A stretch of 64,000 bases of DNA from Candidatus Schekmanbacteria bacterium RIFCSPLOWO2_02_FULL_38_14 (GCA_001790855.1 MGDH01000011.1:182239-246238); one strand, 5' to 3'; counted from the first letter of the stretch, positions 54,203 to 63,821 are shown. A program made the numbers and translations. The notes: generated from the sequence alone by a model not told the origin.

Positions 54203-55285
54203 TTATCTTTTAAAAACATGATTAAGATTATTAACACCATCTGGTGTAGTTCCAAACACTTTTCTCCAGACATCCTGACTTTCCATGCAGAGGTAAATTG
54301 GAATATTGCTGTTATAATTTCTTATGAGCAAAACCACTTTTCTGTATGCGTTAACTCTCAATGGTTTAAAATACCTGAGTTTCCTGTCAGGACATATTAC
54401 CATTTCACCATTTAAAATATTACTTTGATAAAAGCGTTCACTAATAATTGACTTCATCTGCGGAGAAAAACGCAAACATCCAAGACTTATCCATGGTATT
54501 GATTTTGGATTTATATTTTTAAAAATTTTTTCAATAACTTTAGCATAATCTGCTTCCCATCCATCGTATAGAATTATTGGATCAAAATGGAAAGCTATAT
54601 TGTATCCGTTCTGCTGACACACTACAGCGGCATCTATTCTCTGTTCAAGAGAAGCAGAACATAGCTCTTCAGAATCAATTATTCTTTGAGGGTTCACAGA
54701 CCATGCAACAACTGTTTTCCCTCCATGGTCTAAGCCAACAAGGTTTCTTATCTCATTTGTTTTGGTTTTAAGCTCAAGAACTGCATTTTTTCTCCTTGCA
54801 AAAAATGGTACTATTATTTTTGAAAAACCTGTGAGGTAATCAAAAGCAAGGCTATCAGAAAGTTCTCCTGTCCCTATGCGAAAATATTTCGATTGATTCT
54901 TTTCTATAAGATTTTCTAACTCGCTGAGCATTGCATCTACATTAGAAAATACCTTCAAGAGAGGATTATTGTTAAGATATTCCTGCATTATGCAGTAAGA
55001 ACAGTCAATTGGACAGTTGGTTGCAAAGTTAATAAAATAATAATTACAGCAAACCATTTCTTTTGTTCCAGGACACTTTTTTAAAAAAGATCCCTTATTC
55101 TCTGTTACAAGCAGATTCCTTTTCCCGCTGCCAACAGGATCATCAGATTTTAAAATTTTAGCCAAAACATCCCCTGAAGTATCTATATAAAATATACTGG
55201 AAGTATTTGCTGATGAAGCTATATTTTTGGCTATAACATTATCTTTGGATTTCTTCTCAATATAGATATTTTCTATAATAGACAT
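54203..55285 (-). CDS. Radical SAM protein of the spore photoproduct lyase (SPL)-like family
   Basis: 360 residues. The radical SAM motif CPIDCSYC (C91, C95, C98) is followed by IMQEYLN, and the middle has FRIGTGELSDSLAFDYLTGF and LELKTKTN, features of SPL-like enzymes. Further cysteines lie at 71, 79 and 80. SPL repairs spore DNA thymine lesions; homologues in non-spore-formers have unknown substrates. No spore genes other than a SpoIID-type domain are in this window, so DNA repair of spores is unlikely. It is a single gene between repeats. Confidence 0.8.
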   Translation of the reverse strand: MSIIENIYIEKKSKDNVIAKNIASSANTSSIFYIDTSGDVLAKILKSDDPVGSGKRNLLVTENKGSFLKKCPGTKEMVCCNYYFINFATNCPIDCSYCIMQEYLNNNPLLKVFSNVDAMLSELENLIEKNQSKYFRIGTGELSDSLAFDYLTGFSKIIVPFFARRKNAVLELKTKTNEIRNLVGLDHGGKTVVAWSVNPQRIIDSEELCSASLEQRIDAAVVCQQNGYNIAFHFDPIILYDGWEADYAKVIEKIFKNINPKSIPWISLGCLRFSPQMKSIISERFYQSNILNGEMVICPDRKLRYFKPLRVNAYRKVVLLIRNYNSNIPIYLCMESQDVWRKVFGTTPDGVNNLNHVFKR

Positions 55286-55396
55286 AGTTAGATATATAAA
55301 AAAAATTTATTTTCTCACAATCTGTTCATTTTTCCTACAGTTTCTCTCCAAAAGCGCTTTTAAAAAATCTCCTTTTAATCTTTATGTAATTATTGA

Positions 55397-56431
55397 TTAT
55401 AGTTCAAGCCTTGCTGATGCATTAAGTTCAAACCTGCTTTTTTCACCTTTTAAAATCCTGTGATAACCTGCAAGACCAATCATTGCAGCATTATCAATGC
55501 AAAGCTTAGGGCTAGGATAATAAACTTTCAAACCATCTTCTTCTGCCCTTCTTTTTAATTCTGACCTTAATCCACTGTTACAGGCTACTCCTCCTGATAT
55601 AGAAATTGCAGAACAGTTCATTTTTTCTGCAGCATAAATAGCCTTATCAACAAGAACATCAACAACTGCTCTCTGAAAGCCCGCTGCTATGTCAGAGAGG
55701 TGTTCATCGGAGATTTTCTTAACCTTAGCCTTTCTTGTTGCATCATCATAAAGATTATTTTTTTTCAAATATGTAAGCACTGAAGTTTTAAGGCCGCTGA
55801 AGCTGAAATTGAAAGGGCTATCAGGCATATTAGCTTTTGGAAACTGTATTGCCTTTTTGTTTCCATCTCTTGAAAGCCTGTCTATAACAGGACCTCCCGG
55901 ATAGCCTAAATCAAGCATCTTGGCTACCTTATCAAATGCCTCTCCTGCAGCATCATCAACGCTTCTCCCAAGAAGCTGGTAACTGCCAATCCCTTTTACA
56001 AAATAAATATTGGTATGACCTCCTGAGACTATCAGTGAAACATACGGAAAGTTTATAGAAGGGTTTTCAAAAAGAATGGACAATAAATGTCCTTCTAAAT
56101 GATTGATGCCAACAAATGGAATTCCTCTTACAAGTGATATTGCCTTTGCTACTGAAAGACCGACAAGCAAAGACCCAAGAAGTCCCGGACCATATGTTAC
56201 AGCAATTGCTTCAATATCACTTAAATCTGTTTTTGCCTCTTTTAACGCTTCCTCTGTTGTTGGGATAATATCTTCAAGATGTTGTCTTGATGCAAGCTCA
56301 GGAACAACTCCTCCAAACCTTTTGTGAATATCAACCTGAGATGCAACAATATTCGATTTTATTTTGAGTCCATCTTCAAGGACTGCAACTGAAGTTTCAT
56401 CACAGGAGCTTTCAATACCAAGAAGCAACAT
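55397..56431 (-). CDS. tsaD: tRNA N6-adenosine threonylcarbamoyltransferase
   Basis: About 344 residues. GIESSCDETSVAVLEDG opens the ASKHA fold, HLEGH (GINHLEGHLLS) is the iron-binding histidine pair, LIVSGGHT, and FSFSGLKTSVL follow in order. It joins the threonylcarbamoyl group to A37 of tRNAs reading ANN codons, with TsaB/C/E elsewhere. The ATG at 56431 has GAGGGTG seven bases upstream; the longer GTG start lies in that site. It overlaps the GHMP kinase gene end by 20 bases, a coupled pair. Confidence 0.96.
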   Translation of the reverse strand: MLLLGIESSCDETSVAVLEDGLKIKSNIVASQVDIHKRFGGVVPELASRQHLEDIIPTTEEALKEAKTDLSDIEAIAVTYGPGLLGSLLVGLSVAKAISLVRGIPFVGINHLEGHLLSILFENPSINFPYVSLIVSGGHTNIYFVKGIGSYQLLGRSVDDAAGEAFDKVAKMLDLGYPGGPVIDRLSRDGNKKAIQFPKANMPDSPFNFSFSGLKTSVLTYLKKNNLYDDATRKAKVKKISDEHLSDIAAGFQRAVVDVLVDKAIYAAEKMNCSAISISGGVACNSGLRSELKRRAEEDGLKVYYPSPKLCIDNAAMIGLAGYHRILKGEKSRFELNASARLEL

Positions 56432-57518
56432 CTGTTTCACCCTCTATGCAAACACCTTTGTCAATATCAACAAGATAACCCTTTCCACCTGCCTTCTCAA
56501 TCGCTTCAACAACCCTGTTTTCTTTGCCGGGAGCAAAAGCCAGAAAACATCCACCCCCTCCTGAGCCATTTATCTTGCATCCCAAAGCCCCGGCTGATTT
56601 TGCAGCATCTATTAATCTTTCTATTTTCTCTGTTGAAATCTGCAGGCCCTCTCTCAATGCTGAATGATGCCTGTCAAGCAATTTTCCAAAAACCTCATCA
56701 TCAACTATCCCTTGTTCTATGAACTTCTTTGCCTCTTGTGTTAAATCCCTTGTCATAAGAGTTGCTTCAAGTTTTAACTTTGGTTCTTCAGGAAGACTTT
56801 TTAAAACTTCCTTGATTTTAAAAAGCTCTGTTTTTTCTAAATTAAAATCCTTAATCACTTCCCTGACCTTTTCTACTGCAAAATTTACATTATTTTTAAT
56901 CCTGCTCAACCCCCCTTTTGTATCTTTCTGAACAAGGCTGTCACCAAGCACAAATCCACTGAGTTTGGTTTTTAGTTGTGATGCAACTGTTTTCTTTTTG
57001 CAGTCAATGTAGAGCAGACCTCCAAGGCTTGAACAGTAATGGTCCTGCATACCACCGGGTTCTTTAAACTCCTTCACCTCAGCCTCATATGCCAGTTCAG
57101 CAAGCCCTTCTCTTGTTACTTTCTGCGGATTGTCTGTTATTGTCAGTAAGAATTTAAGCCATCCGACTACCATTGCAGATGAACTTGACACCCCCTTGCC
57201 AATCGGGATATTGCTTTCTATGACACAATTATACCCCATACTAAACCTGTACCCGTATCTTTTTAAAACCCTAAGACTGCTTCTCAGATAATCCCTCTCT
57301 TTTTGAGGCAAAAAATCGCCTGATAAATTTATTGTCTCTTTTTCACCTATGTCAGGAAGTTCCATCTCAAAATAATTATGATTGTTTCTGAACCCTTCAA
57401 TCCTTATTCTCATATTAATTGCCGCTGATATAACAGGAAGACCAAAATAATCCTGATGTTCTCCCAAAAGGCATATCCTTCCAGGCGCAGAAACCCTTAT
57501 AGTCTTATCCTTTTTCAT
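56412..57518 (-). CDS. GHMP-family kinase (galactokinase-like)
   Basis: 368 residues. Motif 1 is GRICLLGEHQDYFG, motif 2 PIGKGVSSSSAM, and motif 3 NGSGGGGCFLAFAPG, giving the ATP and sugar sites of GHMP kinases. The opening GEHQDY is the galactokinase-type motif; substrates in this group include galactose, mevalonate and heptose. The substrate is left open. It lies 20 bases after acpS, between it and tsaD, so it is likely co-transcribed with kdsA and acpS. A sugar-activation role for surface glycans is inference. Confidence 0.85.
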   Translation of the reverse strand: MKKDKTIRVSAPGRICLLGEHQDYFGLPVISAAINMRIRIEGFRNNHNYFEMELPDIGEKETINLSGDFLPQKERDYLRSSLRVLKRYGYRFSMGYNCVIESNIPIGKGVSSSSAMVVGWLKFLLTITDNPQKVTREGLAELAYEAEVKEFKEPGGMQDHYCSSLGGLLYIDCKKKTVASQLKTKLSGFVLGDSLVQKDTKGGLSRIKNNVNFAVEKVREVIKDFNLEKTELFKIKEVLKSLPEEPKLKLEATLMTRDLTQEAKKFIEQGIVDDEVFGKLLDRHHSALREGLQISTEKIERLIDAAKSAGALGCKINGSGGGGCFLAFAPGKENRVVEAIEKAGGKGYLVDIDKGVCIEGETDVASWY

Positions 57519-57538
57519 TTTTCAAACCGGCTAGCCCT

Positions 57539-57916
57539 TTAACTTGTAATAATAACATTGGAAATCGCTATGTCTTTGTTGTGGGAAATGGAAAGAAGTA
57601 TTTTTGAAACTTTTAATCTTTTTGCAAGACGCAGAGTTTTATTGCGGAGGAAAATTTCAGGCTTTCCGCTTATTTCATTTACTATCTCAATGTCCTTCCA
57701 GCTTATTCCTTCTGTCCCCGTTTGGTTTAAGGCTTTATACACTGCCTCTTTTGCCGCAAACCTTGCTGCATAGTGCTGATACCTGTCTTTTTTCTTCTCG
57801 CAATACTCTATTTCTTTTTCAGTGAAAATCTTATTTAAAAATCTTTCCTTTTGTCTCCGGATAGTTTTTTTTATTCTTGATATCTCTATATGGTCAACAC
57901 CAATACCAATAATCAC
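57539..57916 (-). CDS. acpS: Holo-[acyl-carrier-protein] synthase
   Basis: 125 residues with the family's opening IGIGVDHIEISRI, the Mg and CoA-binding KIFTEKEIEYCEKK, ARFAAKEAVYKAL, and LLSISHNKDIAISNVI. It moves the 4'-phosphopantetheine arm onto acyl carrier protein for fatty acid synthesis. The start is GTG at 57916. It is 28 bases after kdsA and 20 bases before the kinase gene on the same strand. Confidence 0.96.
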   Translation of the reverse strand: MIIGIGVDHIEISRIKKTIRRQKERFLNKIFTEKEIEYCEKKKDRYQHYAARFAAKEAVYKALNQTGTEGISWKDIEIVNEISGKPEIFLRNKTLRLAKRLKVSKILLSISHNKDIAISNVIITS

Positions 57917-57944
57917 TGTCCCACCACATTATTTTTAACGCTGA

Positions 57945-58778
57945 TTATCTCGCCTCACTCTTAACAAGCCTGTCAATCTTCTTTCCAATAATGAGAATTT
58001 TTTCAAGCTCCTTTAAGTCCACCATATTAGGCCCGTCACACAACGCCTTTTGGGGATTTTCATGGACCTCCATATAGAGAAAATCACACCCCAGAGCAAG
58101 AGCGCTTCTTGTCAGAGGCATTACAAACTCCTTCTCTCCAGAAGAAGCCTTTCCGGCGCCTCCCGGAAGCTGAACACTGTGTGTGGCATCAAAACCAACA
58201 GGATATCCAAACCTACGCATTATCTCTAATCCTCTGAAATCGACTACAAGGTTGTTATAACCAAAAGAGCTTCCCCTTTCAGTTAACAGTATTTTCTGAT
58301 TTCCTGCAGACTCAACCTTTTCAATTATGTTTTTTACATCCCAAGGCGCAAGGAATGGCCCCTTTTTAATATTGATTGCCTTTCTCTTTCTTGCTACTTC
58401 CTGAATCAGGTCTGTCTGTCTGCAAAGAAAAGCAGGAATCTGCATCACATCAAGAACCCCTGAAGATTTCTCTATCTCTGCAATCCTGTGAATATCTGAA
58501 AGAACCGGAATCTTATATTTTTCTTTAATCTCAGAAAGAATATCCAAGCCTCTATCTATCCCCGGTCCTCTGTAGGAATCGACTGATGAGCGGTTTGCCT
58601 TGTCAAAGGATGTTTTGAAAATCATCTGGATATCCAGTTTCTCAGACAATTCTTTTAGCCTCCCTGCAATGTCCAGGCAAATTCTCTTTGTTTCAATCAC
58701 ACAAGGACCCGCAATCAGAACAAAGGGATTATTGTTGCCAATCTCAATATTTCCTATTTTGACTATCCTGTTCTTCAC
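57945..58778 (-). CDS. kdsA: 3-deoxy-8-phosphooctulonate synthase (Kdo-8-P synthase)
   Basis: 277 residues. LIAGPCVIETKR opens the barrel; IFKTSFDKANRSSVDSYRGP and QIPAFLCRQTDLIQEVA follow, then FDATHSVQLPGG and EVHENPQKALCDGPNM. It joins arabinose-5-phosphate to PEP, making Kdo-8-phosphate for LPS. This is the best evidence in the window for a Gram-negative outer membrane. The start codon is GTG with GGGGGA upstream. A dispersed hairpin repeat lies just upstream at 58861. Confidence 0.97.
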   Translation of the reverse strand: MKNRIVKIGNIEIGNNNPFVLIAGPCVIETKRICLDIAGRLKELSEKLDIQMIFKTSFDKANRSSVDSYRGPGIDRGLDILSEIKEKYKIPVLSDIHRIAEIEKSSGVLDVMQIPAFLCRQTDLIQEVARKRKAINIKKGPFLAPWDVKNIIEKVESAGNQKILLTERGSSFGYNNLVVDFRGLEIMRRFGYPVGFDATHSVQLPGGAGKASSGEKEFVMPLTRSALALGCDFLYMEVHENPQKALCDGPNMVDLKELEKILIIGKKIDRLVKSEAR

Positions 58779-58860
58779 AGAGTTATTCCCCCATTTTAAA
58801 GGTAATTTTATAAATTCTAAATTTTAATATCTAACAGGGTTCTGAAAAAGTTCAATTAAT

Positions 58861-58930
58861 GTCATTACGAGAACCGATTTATCGGCTCGTGGTAATCTCA
58901 TCTGGATTGCTTCGCTTCGCTCGCAATGAC
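58861..58930. repeat. Dispersed nested hairpin repeat between kdsA and nadC
   Basis: The ends GTCATTACGAG and CTCGCAATGAC are inverted with one mismatch, and inside are CGAG-AACCGATTTATCGG-CTCG and the tandem TTCGCTTCGCTCG. Hairpins of this kind, with TCATTGCGAG ends, are common genome-wide repeats in many bacteria. The nearby 58931-59035 is AT-rich filler. Confidence 0.75.
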
Positions 58931-59035
58931 AGTCAAAAAAGGACTTCTTCAGCAACCTGCTAAATCCTAAAACAAATTCAAAACAGTTTAGAGTTCAGAA
59001 TTTCGTATTTAGAATTTTTTAACCTCTTATAAGAT

Positions 59036-59884
59036 CTACTCTACTCCTTCCACCTTCATGCTTATATCCACAGCGGATGGTGAATGTGTCAATGCCCCGA
59101 TTGAAATCAGGTCAACTCCCATCAGGGCGATTTCCCTGATATTTGAAAGATTAACTCCCCCTGATACCTCAATCACAGCCTTTCCGTCTATCCGCTCAAC
59201 AGCTTTTTTCATCTCATCTACGCCCATATTGTCAAGCATAACTATTTCAGCCCCTGCCTGCAGAGCCTCTTCTACTTCCTTTAAATTCGATGCCTCAACC
59301 TCAACCTTAAGGTAAGGGGGTACAAATTCCCTTATTCTTTCTACTGCCTCTTTTATTCCACCGCTTAATTTTATGTGGTTGTCCTTTATCAGTACTGCAT
59401 CAAACAGACCAAACCTGTGGTTTTTACCTCCGCCAACACTTACAGCATATTTTTCAAGCACTCTCCACCCCGGAGTTGTTTTTCTTGTATCAACAATCTT
59501 GGCTTTTGTGCCTTCTACCTGTGCGGCAAATTTCGAAGCATATGTTGCAATGCCTGACAGCCTCTGGAGAAAATTAAGCACTACTCTTTCGTATGAGAGA
59601 ATTACCTTTGCATTTCCTTCAATAGTTGCAATTATCTCACTCTTTGGAACAGAATCTCCATCTTTAAAAAATGCCTTGAAGTTAAAATTCTGATGAGATT
59701 TTTTAAAAATTCTCGGAACAATATCTATCCCTGCAAGCACCATTGTGTCTTTTGCCAGAAAGATGCCTTTAGCCTGTGTTTCCTCCTCTATTATCCCATC
59801 AGTTGTTAAATCGCCACTCCCTATGTCCTCATTCAGCGCCCAGTCAATCAGCTGGTCAATCTTTTTCCAGTCAAGTCTCACCAT
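59036..59884 (-). CDS. nadC: Nicotinate-nucleotide pyrophosphorylase (carboxylating)
   Basis: 282 residues. ALNEDIGSGDLTTDGI at the start is a family marker, VVLNFLQRLSGIATYASKFA and IVDTRKTTPGWRVLEKYAV hold quinolinate- and PRPP-binding residues, NHRFGLFDAVLIKDNHI follows, then IEVSGGVNLSNI near the end. It makes nicotinate mononucleotide for NAD synthesis. Its ATG overlaps the valS stop by one base, so it is translated with valS. Confidence 0.97.
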   Translation of the reverse strand: MVRLDWKKIDQLIDWALNEDIGSGDLTTDGIIEEETQAKGIFLAKDTMVLAGIDIVPRIFKKSHQNFNFKAFFKDGDSVPKSEIIATIEGNAKVILSYERVVLNFLQRLSGIATYASKFAAQVEGTKAKIVDTRKTTPGWRVLEKYAVSVGGGKNHRFGLFDAVLIKDNHIKLSGGIKEAVERIREFVPPYLKVEVEASNLKEVEEALQAGAEIVMLDNMGVDEMKKAVERIDGKAVIEVSGGVNLSNIREIALMGVDLISIGALTHSPSAVDISMKVEGVE

Positions 59885-62547
59885 TACTGTAACTCCTCAA
59901 GAGCCTTAAGATGCCCTTCAATCTTTATCTTTTCTTTAATGAGCTCATTATGTTTTTCCTTGTCCTTTTCCACTACTTCAGCAGGGGCATTTTTAATAAA
60001 ATCTTCATTTTTAAGTTTTCTCTCAAGGACGGAAAAATCTTTTTCAAGCTTATTAATCTTTTTCTCAAGCCTTTTTTTCTCTTCTTCAAAATCAAGTATA
60101 CCTTCAAGAGGAACAAACAATTCCATATTCCTGACAATGCCTGTGGCAGAAGCCTTTGGCTTGGACAAATTTATACCAACATTAATCTCAGATGTCCTGC
60201 ATAATTTCGAGATATACTCTCTTGCTGAATCAATCCTTTCACTATCAGATGAATCAGGTGTCTTTATATATACCTTTATCCGTGTTGAAGGCGGTATATC
60301 CATTTCACTCCTGATATTCCTTATCACTTTTATCAGGCTTTTTAGTTCTTCAACGCGTGCAGTTTCTTCAGGATAAAAATCAACGTCATCTTGCTTCGGA
60401 TAAGAAGAAATCATTATGCTTTCAATGCTCTTTTCAGGCTTTACATATTGCCATATCTCCTCAGTTATAAAAGGCATAAACGGATGAAGAAGCCTTAATA
60501 TCCTTTCAAGCACATCAGTTAAAACTTTCTGGGCTGTTCTTTTTCTTATCTCATTTGTCTCCTGAATCAGATCCGGTTTTGTAAACTCAATATACCAGTC
60601 ACAGTATTCATGCCACAGGAACTGATAAATACTGTTAGCTGCTTCATTAAACCTATAGTTGTCAAAAGCATCTCTTACTTCCTTAATCACTTCATGCAAT
60701 TTACTGTAAATCCATTTGTCAATATCTGAAAGGATGAAATCCTTTTCATCCTGCGGTTTCCTTGAAAAGTCTCCTGTGTTTGAGATTACAAACCTTGATG
60801 CATTCCATAGTTTGTTGGCAAAATTCCTGTAACCCTCAAGCCTCTCCTCTGAAAGCCTGATATCCCTGCCCTGTGAAGCTAAAGCTGCAAGGGTAAACCT
60901 TAATGTATCAGCCCCAAATTTTCCAATTATATCAAGAGGGTCAACGACATTCCCCCTTGACTTGCTCATTTTCTGCCCTTCAACATCCCGTATCAGCGCG
61001 TGAATGTAAACATCTCTGAAAGGCACATCCTTCATGAATTTTAATCCAAGCATTATCATCCTGGCAACCCAGAAAAAAAGAATATCAAAGGATGTAACAA
61101 GACAGGATGTCGGATAGAATGTTTCAAGCTCCTTTGTTCGTTCAGGCCATCCCATTGTAGAAAATGGCCAGAGTCCTGAACTAAACCAGGTATCCAGAAC
61201 ATCGCTTTCCTGAACAAGTTCATCGCTTTCGCATTTTCTGCATTTTAAAGGCGCATCTTTTTCAACCAGAACCTCTCCGCATTTTTTGCAATACCATGCG
61301 GGTATCCTGTGTCCCCACCATATCTGTCTTGATATGCACCAGTCCCTGATATTTTCCATCCACTCAAAATAAGTGTTTTCCCAGCCCTTTGGTATAATTT
61401 TTATTTTACCGCTTCTGACAGCCTCAATTGCAGGCTTTGCCAAATCCTTTGTCTTGACAAACCACTGCTTTGAAAGATATGGCTCCACAACTGTCCTGCA
61501 CCGGTAACAATGCCCAACACCGTGAAGATAATCCTCTGTCTTTACGAGCAACTCCTGTCCCTCTAAATCTTTTAAAATAACTTCTCTTGCTTTAAAGCGC
61601 TCAAGACCATTATATTTACCAGCCAACTCATTAAGAAGACCATTCTCAGCAAGGACATTTACCTGAAGAAGATTATGGCGCAGGCCTATTTCAAAGTCAT
61701 TTGCATCGTGAGCAGGAGTAACTTTAAGCGCCCCTGTGCCAAAATCCATTGAAACATAGTTGTCTTCAATTATTGGAATTTCCCTGTTCATCAAGGGAAG
61801 GATTACTTTTTTCCCTCTGAATTCCCTGTATCTTTCATCTTCAGGATTAATTGCAACTGCCGTGTCACCAAGCATTGTCTCAGGCCTTGTTGTTGCAACA
61901 GTCAAGAATTTTCCTTTTTCTCCAAGAACAGGATAATTAATATGGTAAAGTTTTCCCTTTGTCTCCAAATGCTCAACCTCAAGGTCAGAAAGGGCTGTAC
62001 GGCATCGCGGACACCAGTTGATTATATAGTTTCCGCGGTAAATAAGGCCCTCTTGGTAGAGGCGGATAAAAACCTCCTTAACAGCATCTGAAAGCCCTTT
62101 ATCCATTGTAAATCTTTCTCTCTGCCAGTCACAGGAGCACCCCATTCTTTTAAGCTGTTTTATTATCAATCCTCCTTTTTTCTCCTTCCATCTCCATACC
62201 CGCTTAATAAACTCTTCTCTCCCGATATCATCTCTTTTTATTCCCTCTTTCATCAACTCCTTCTCAACTACGTTCTGAGTTGCAATCCCTGCGTGGTCAG
62301 TGCCCGGAATCCAGGCTACGTTGTATCCATCCATTCTCTTAAACCTTGCAAGAATATCCTGAAGGGTATTGTTAAGGGCATGTCCTATATGCAGGCTTCC
62401 TGTTACATTTGGAGGAGGGATTACAATTGAGTAAGAAGGTTTTTCAGAATTCTTGTCCCCGTGAGAGAAATTCCTCTCAAGCCAGAACTCATACCACTTC
62501 TCCTCAATACCTTTTGGCTCATACCCCTTCTGAAGCTCAATTTCCAT
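59884..62547 (-). CDS. valS: Valyl-tRNA synthetase
   Basis: 887 residues, full length. [18 protein letters not shown] carries the HIGH motif; the editing domain has [18 protein letters not shown]; and [19 protein letters not shown] has KMSKS. The anticodon domain and a C-terminal Lys/Glu coiled coil of about 65 residues follow. CxxC pairs near the connective region (CKKCG and CRKCE) may bind zinc. It charges tRNA-Val. nadC follows with a one-base overlap. Two hairpins lie in the leader on the same strand (62611-62684). Confidence 0.98.
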   Translation of the reverse strand: MEIELQKGYEPKGIEEKWYEFWLERNFSHGDKNSEKPSYSIVIPPPNVTGSLHIGHALNNTLQDILARFKRMDGYNVAWIPGTDHAGIATQNVVEKELMKEGIKRDDIGREEFIKRVWRWKEKKGGLIIKQLKRMGCSCDWQRERFTMDKGLSDAVKEVFIRLYQEGLIYRGNYIINWCPRCRTALSDLEVEHLETKGKLYHINYPVLGEKGKFLTVATTRPETMLGDTAVAINPEDERYREFRGKKVILPLMNREIPIIEDNYVSMDFGTGALKVTPAHDANDFEIGLRHNLLQVNVLAENGLLNELAGKYNGLERFKAREVILKDLEGQELLVKTEDYLHGVGHCYRCRTVVEPYLSKQWFVKTKDLAKPAIEAVRSGKIKIIPKGWENTYFEWMENIRDWCISRQIWWGHRIPAWYCKKCGEVLVEKDAPLKCRKCESDELVQESDVLDTWFSSGLWPFSTMGWPERTKELETFYPTSCLVTSFDILFFWVARMIMLGLKFMKDVPFRDVYIHALIRDVEGQKMSKSRGNVVDPLDIIGKFGADTLRFTLAALASQGRDIRLSEERLEGYRNFANKLWNASRFVISNTGDFSRKPQDEKDFILSDIDKWIYSKLHEVIKEVRDAFDNYRFNEAANSIYQFLWHEYCDWYIEFTKPDLIQETNEIRKRTAQKVLTDVLERILRLLHPFMPFITEEIWQYVKPEKSIESIMISSYPKQDDVDFYPEETARVEELKSLIKVIRNIRSEMDIPPSTRIKVYIKTPDSSDSERIDSAREYISKLCRTSEINVGINLSKPKASATGIVRNMELFVPLEGILDFEEEKKRLEKKINKLEKDFSVLERKLKNEDFIKNAPAEVVEKDKEKHNELIKEKIKIEGHLKALEELQ

Positions 62548-62610
62548 CTTCTAAAAAACTCCTTTTGCCTTTGTTGAAACCCGAGTTAATATATCCCTAA
62601 AATATAATAA

Positions 62611-62684
62611 ACGTGGTTTCTCCCCACGTCTTAATAAAATAACCAAGGCATCTTGCCTCTTGCATAATACAGGCAGGATGCCTT
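62611..62684 (-). other. Two hairpins in the valS leader
   Basis: An outer hairpin at 62645-62684 (14-base arms, one mismatch, AAGGCATCTTGCCT-type) and a second at 62611-62629 (ACGTGG and CCACGT) lie between valS and the divergent gene. On the minus strand the second is followed by TTTATTATATTTT, like an intrinsic terminator or attenuator. No other gene is seen in the 334 bases from 62548 to 62881. Confidence 0.4.
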
Positions 62685-62881
62685 CCCTGTCTTTTGCATA
62701 ATTAAGAATATACTATTATCAAATTGCAACTTATATCCCGCGCAGATTTAAATTACTAACAGAAAGGCATTAGGGTGTCAAGGCTTAGAAAAGACGTTGT
62801 GTTAGCAAAGTAAATGTGATTATATTTGAAAGTAAAGCTTTGAAAAATCTTTTGTTCAATAATAAAGGAGGTTTTTGGAAT

Positions 62882-63550
62882 ATGAAAAGAAAATTTCATT
62901 TATTAAACCTTGCAGCCTTTTCATTTCTTGTTTTCATTTTAACAGGAAACAATCTCTATTCCCAGCATCAGCACGGACACCCTCCCGGCTCTGTTGACGG
63001 TTACATAAACATGCTTGAAACTCCTGACAGGGCTTCCTGGCAAATGCCTGAAAAAGTAGTAAACTATCTTGGGATAAAAGAAGGAGATGTGATTGCTGAT
63101 ATAGGCGCAGGTTCTGGATATTTTACGGTTTTTCTCTCAAAGAAAGCCGGAAACAATGGAAAGGTTCTTGCCTGCGACATAGAAAAGGGAATGATAAATT
63201 ACATTGAAGAAAGAATTAAGAAGGAAAATTTAAAAAATGTTGTCCCTGTTCTGTGCAAGCCTGATGACCCGATGCTTTCTCCTTCCTCTGCAGATTTAGT
63301 CTTTATATGCGACACATACCACCACATAGAAAAGAGGAATGAATACCTGAAGCTTTTAAAAAAATATTCAAAACCTGAAGGAAGGATTGCAATTATAGAT
63401 TACCAGAAAAAAGAAACTCCTCACGGTCCTCCCTTGTCAATGAGGATATCAAAAGAAAATATTGTGAAGGAAATTACTGATGCCGGCTATAAGCTTGAGG
63501 CAGAATTTTTCTTCCTGCCATACCAGTATTTCCTTGTCTTCAGGAAATAA
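62882..63550 (+). CDS. Exported class I SAM-dependent methyltransferase
   Basis: 222 residues from the ATG at 62882, which has AAGGAGG eight bases upstream. A signal peptide (about 5-27) and a His-rich stretch, HQHGHPPGS, precede the Rossmann fold. SAM motif I is IADIGAGSGYFTVF, then VLACDIEKGMINY, VPVLCKPDDPML and LVFICDTYHHIEKR. The family is known with such leaders in several bacteria, yet the periplasm lacks SAM, so its place and substrate are puzzling. The leader may be an uncleaved membrane anchor. The longer upstream start at 62816 has no site. Confidence 0.8.
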   Translation: MKRKFHLLNLAAFSFLVFILTGNNLYSQHQHGHPPGSVDGYINMLETPDRASWQMPEKVVNYLGIKEGDVIADIGAGSGYFTVFLSKKAGNNGKVLACDIEKGMINYIEERIKKENLKNVVPVLCKPDDPMLSPSSADLVFICDTYHHIEKRNEYLKLLKKYSKPEGRIAIIDYQKKETPHGPPLSMRISKENIVKEITDAGYKLEAEFFFLPYQYFLVFRK

Positions 63551-63597
63551 TGAACAAATATTTTTATGCCATTTCCGCTAAAATAAATGTTCTCTGG

Positions 63598-63693
63598 ATT
63601 CCTGCTGGAATTTACCCTCATGTAAATGGGAGACAGGAATCATCATGAGCTTTTGGCTCACAGAGAGGCATGAAAATAATCATGCGAGACCTG
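63598..63693. repeat. Dispersed composite repeat, copy 2
   Basis: It repeats the order of the element at 37273-37347: ATTCCTG and CAGGAAT arms, ATGAGCTTTTGGCTCACAGA, GGCATGAAAATAAT and a GCGAGACCTG end. The central 60 bases differ from copy 1 at a modest number of positions; this copy has a longer loop in its first hairpin. Confidence 0.75.
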
Positions 63694-63744
63694 CCGGCAG
63701 GCAGGCGACTGATCTACTGGTGAATTGTTGTAAGTTTAATGGTA

Positions 63745-63765
63745 GGACAGGCGTCCCGCCTGTCC
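63745..63765. repeat. Perfect 9-bp hairpin (GGACAGGCG / CGCCTGTCC)
   Basis: The stem is perfect with a TCC loop. A related word, CAGGCG-AAA-CGCCTG, ends the composite repeat at 37347. It is not followed by a T-run, so a terminator role is unlikely. Confidence 0.65.
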
Positions 63766-63821
63766 GAGGGGATTTTGAGTCAATGACAATAATTAATTAG
63801 GATAGCATTTGAAGCAAATTA

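Noticed and set aside
62548..62881. T-box riboswitch upstream of valS
   Set aside because: I could not find the conserved T-box sequence or a specifier loop; only two simple hairpins are visible.
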